Shown: piece by piece, positions 9,165-10,024 of the stretch
Numbering within the stretch: position 1 is the first letter of the stretch
Layout: each line of letters starts with the position of its first letter
NCBI GenBank assembly: GCA_001818435.1
Contig: MHKO01000016.1
Location: 1 to 10,024 of the forward strand
From: Candidatus Komeilibacteria bacterium RIFCSPLOWO2_02_FULL_48_11
GTDB lineage: Bacteria > Patescibacteriota > Patescibacteriia > UBA2169
Direction: 5' to 3'
Length of the DNA: 10,024 bases
Program-made: the position numbers and the translations under genes
The notes under the pieces: model-generated
Told to the model about the DNA's origin: nothing
What the model saw: the letters and a program-made list of their open reading frames with translations, nothing else
Database searches by the model: none

Positions 9165-9286
9165 TGTCATTGCGAGCGAGGCTACTGCCGAGCGAAGCCA
9201 GCCAGAGGCTGGCCACCCTTTGGGCGGCAATCCCAGTGTTTATCCACGGGATCGCCACGCCCCGCTTCGCGGGGCTCGCGATGACA
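9165..9286. repeat. Long palindromic repeat between atpH and atpA with nested hairpin
   Basis: The ends TGTCATTGCGAGC (9165-9177) and GCTCGCGATGACA (9274-9286) are inverted, 12 of 13. Inside are the short hairpin GCCAGCC-AGA-GGCTGGC (9197-9213), an imperfect relative GCCACCC-TTT-GGGCGGC (9212-9228) and GTGTTTATCCAC, the reverse complement of the centre motif of the atpB-atpE repeat. It starts immediately after the atpH stop. Such TCATTGCGAGCG...CGCGATGACA repeats are familiar across many bacterial genomes. Confidence 0.9.
9197..9213. repeat. Short hairpin element nested in the atpH-atpA repeat
   Basis: GCCAGCC-AGA-GGCTGGC, a perfect 7-bp stem with an AGA loop. The stem is the same as in the element at 8648-8662, with one extra pair. 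Confidence 0.85.
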
Positions 9287-9295
9287 CATAGAATT

Positions 9296-10024
9296 ATGTC
9301 CATAAATACCATTGTTGAACAATTAAAAAAGCAGATTGCTGATTTTGAAAAGGATGTCCAGGTTGAAGAAATCGGCGCTGTGCTTGAGGTTGGTGACGGC
9401 ATTGCCCGCATGAGCGGCCTGTCCAAATGCCAAGCCAGCGAGATGCTCGAGTTCGCGCCTAGCGAACGAGAGTCCGCCTCTGGCGGATCTTCGCGCCGAC
9501 CGACCTTCGGAGTCGCGCTTAACCTGGAAGAAGAAACCATTGGCGCCGTGCTGTTGGGCGAATACGGCCACATTAAAGAAGGCGACACAGTCAAGCGCAC
9601 TGGCCGGATTCTTTCCGTGCCAGTGGGGGATGAGCTCATTGGCCGCGTGGTCAATCCTCTGGGCGAGCCGATTGATGGGGGTGCGTCGATAAAATCTAAA
9701 GAATTCTATCCCATTGAGCGCATTGCGCCCGGGGTGATGAAACGGCAAGGCGTGTCAGCTCCGGTGCAGACCGGCATCAAAGCCATTGATGCCATGATTC
9801 CGATTGGCCGGGGCCAGCGCGAACTCATTATCGGTGATAGGCAAACCGGCAAAACTTCACTGGCTATTGATGCCATCATCAATCAAAAAGGCCAGGACAT
9901 GCTCTGCATTTACGCGGCCATTGGCCAAAAAGAATCTAAAATCGCCCGCACTGTTGCCAAACTCAAGGCAACCGGGGCCATGGATTACACTATTGTGGTG
10001 GCAGCCGGCGCGTCTGACCCGGCC
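9296..10024 (+). CDS. atpA: F1Fo ATP synthase subunit alpha, 3' end outside the window, with inserted segment
   Basis: The first 243 residues of the non-catalytic alpha subunit; the frame is open to the window end. Markers are VGDGIARMSGL, FGVALNLEEETIGAVLLG, GRVVNPLGEPIDG, PVQTGIKAIDAMIPIGRGQREL and the Walker A motif GDRQTGKT (residues 180-187), followed by YAAIGQKESKIA. In the N-terminal beta-barrel the family reads about E-M-L-E-F-x-x-G-x-x-G-x-A-L-N-L-E-E. Here EMLEFA (49-54) and FGVALNLEE (71-79) are separated by PSERESASGGSSRRPT, roughly a dozen extra residues. SASGG (60-64) is encoded by the perfect hairpin at 9473-9487. The insertion lies in a surface loop of the crown domain, so assembly may tolerate it. 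ATG 9296 has no Shine-Dalgarno sequence. Confidence 0.95.
   Translation, partial: MSINTIVEQLKKQIADFEKDVQVEEIGAVLEVGDGIARMSGLSKCQASEMLEFAPSERESASGGSSRRPTFGVALNLEEETIGAVLLGEYGHIKEGDTVKRTGRILSVPVGDELIGRVVNPLGEPIDGGASIKSKEFYPIERIAPGVMKRQGVSAPVQTGIKAIDAMIPIGRGQRELIIGDRQTGKTSLAIDAIINQKGQDMLCIYAAIGQKESKIARTVAKLKATGAMDYTIVVAAGASDPA
9473..9487. repeat. Short hairpin element inside atpA, between 8-bp direct repeats
   Basis: TCCGCC-TCT-GGCGGA, perfect and in frame as Ser-Ala-Ser-Gly-Gly. The wider insert is bounded by TTCGCGCC at 9452-9459 and again at 9490-9497, a possible target duplication. The 38-base period of these repeats is not a multiple of three, so a simple insertion there would have shifted the frame, and small compensating changes would be needed. 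Confidence 0.85.

Noticed and set aside
8571..9654. Long minus-strand frames antisense to atpH and atpA
   Set aside because: They pass through the palindromic repeats and mirror GC-rich coding frames; the plus-strand products are unambiguous.

Overview
The window looks like a chromosome segment of a Patescibacteria (Candidate Phyla Radiation) bacterium, most likely Parcubacteria-like. This is inferred from compact single-domain genes, a short atpH, start codons mostly without Shine-Dalgarno sequences, PsbP-like and peptidoglycan-binding proteins, and many dispersed palindromic repeats. TGA is a normal stop here (atpZ, the gene at 2251-2415), so the recoded groups that read UGA as glycine are excluded.

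Layout. 1-1560 (+): the end of a peptidoglycan-binding protein, a terminator, an apparently leaderless M23 peptidase gene and a small DUF5676-like membrane protein. 1668-2183 (mostly -): an intact tRNA-Pro(CGG), a small GIY-YIG nuclease gene and two decayed tRNA-Pro copies, framed by a 55-bp direct repeat. 2204-2522 (-): a 54-residue membrane protein with its own promoter, Shine-Dalgarno sequence and strong terminator. 2544-4952 (+): a 70-residue unknown protein, a membrane-anchored PsbP-like protein, a DUF559 nuclease gene framed by inverted GC-rich repeats, and tatD carrying an in-frame repeat insertion. 5039-6115: rmuC. 6146-10024: an F1Fo ATP synthase operon, atpZ-atpB-atpE-atpF-atpH-atpA, with atpA cut by the window end.

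The ATP synthase genes are in the classical order but are pulled apart by inserted sequence. Long palindromic repeats (GTCAT...ATGAC ends) lie between atpB and atpE, atpF and atpH, and atpH and atpA. The atpE-atpF gap holds an antisense RNA locus: a tRNA-like gene and, downstream on the same strand, a predicted ~78-nt RNA with a perfect TTGACA-17-TATAAT promoter and an intrinsic terminator. The start of that RNA is complementary in three blocks (25 bp) to the 5' half of the tRNA-like gene.

A second theme is a family of 15-17-nt perfect hairpins with a 3-nt loop (usually TCT/AGA), whose stems differ in sequence but stay fully paired. They sit in the decayed tRNA copies, inside the long repeats, and in frame inside atpH, atpA and the GIY-YIG gene, where the same reading phase gives Ser-Ala-(Ser/Lys)-Gly-Gly. 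Together with the tatD insertion this suggests palindromic elements that insert into, and are tolerated by, essential genes. I identify the hairpin family and the tRNA-like/antisense pair as the least explained signals. All assignments come from reading the sequence; no searches or folding programs were run.
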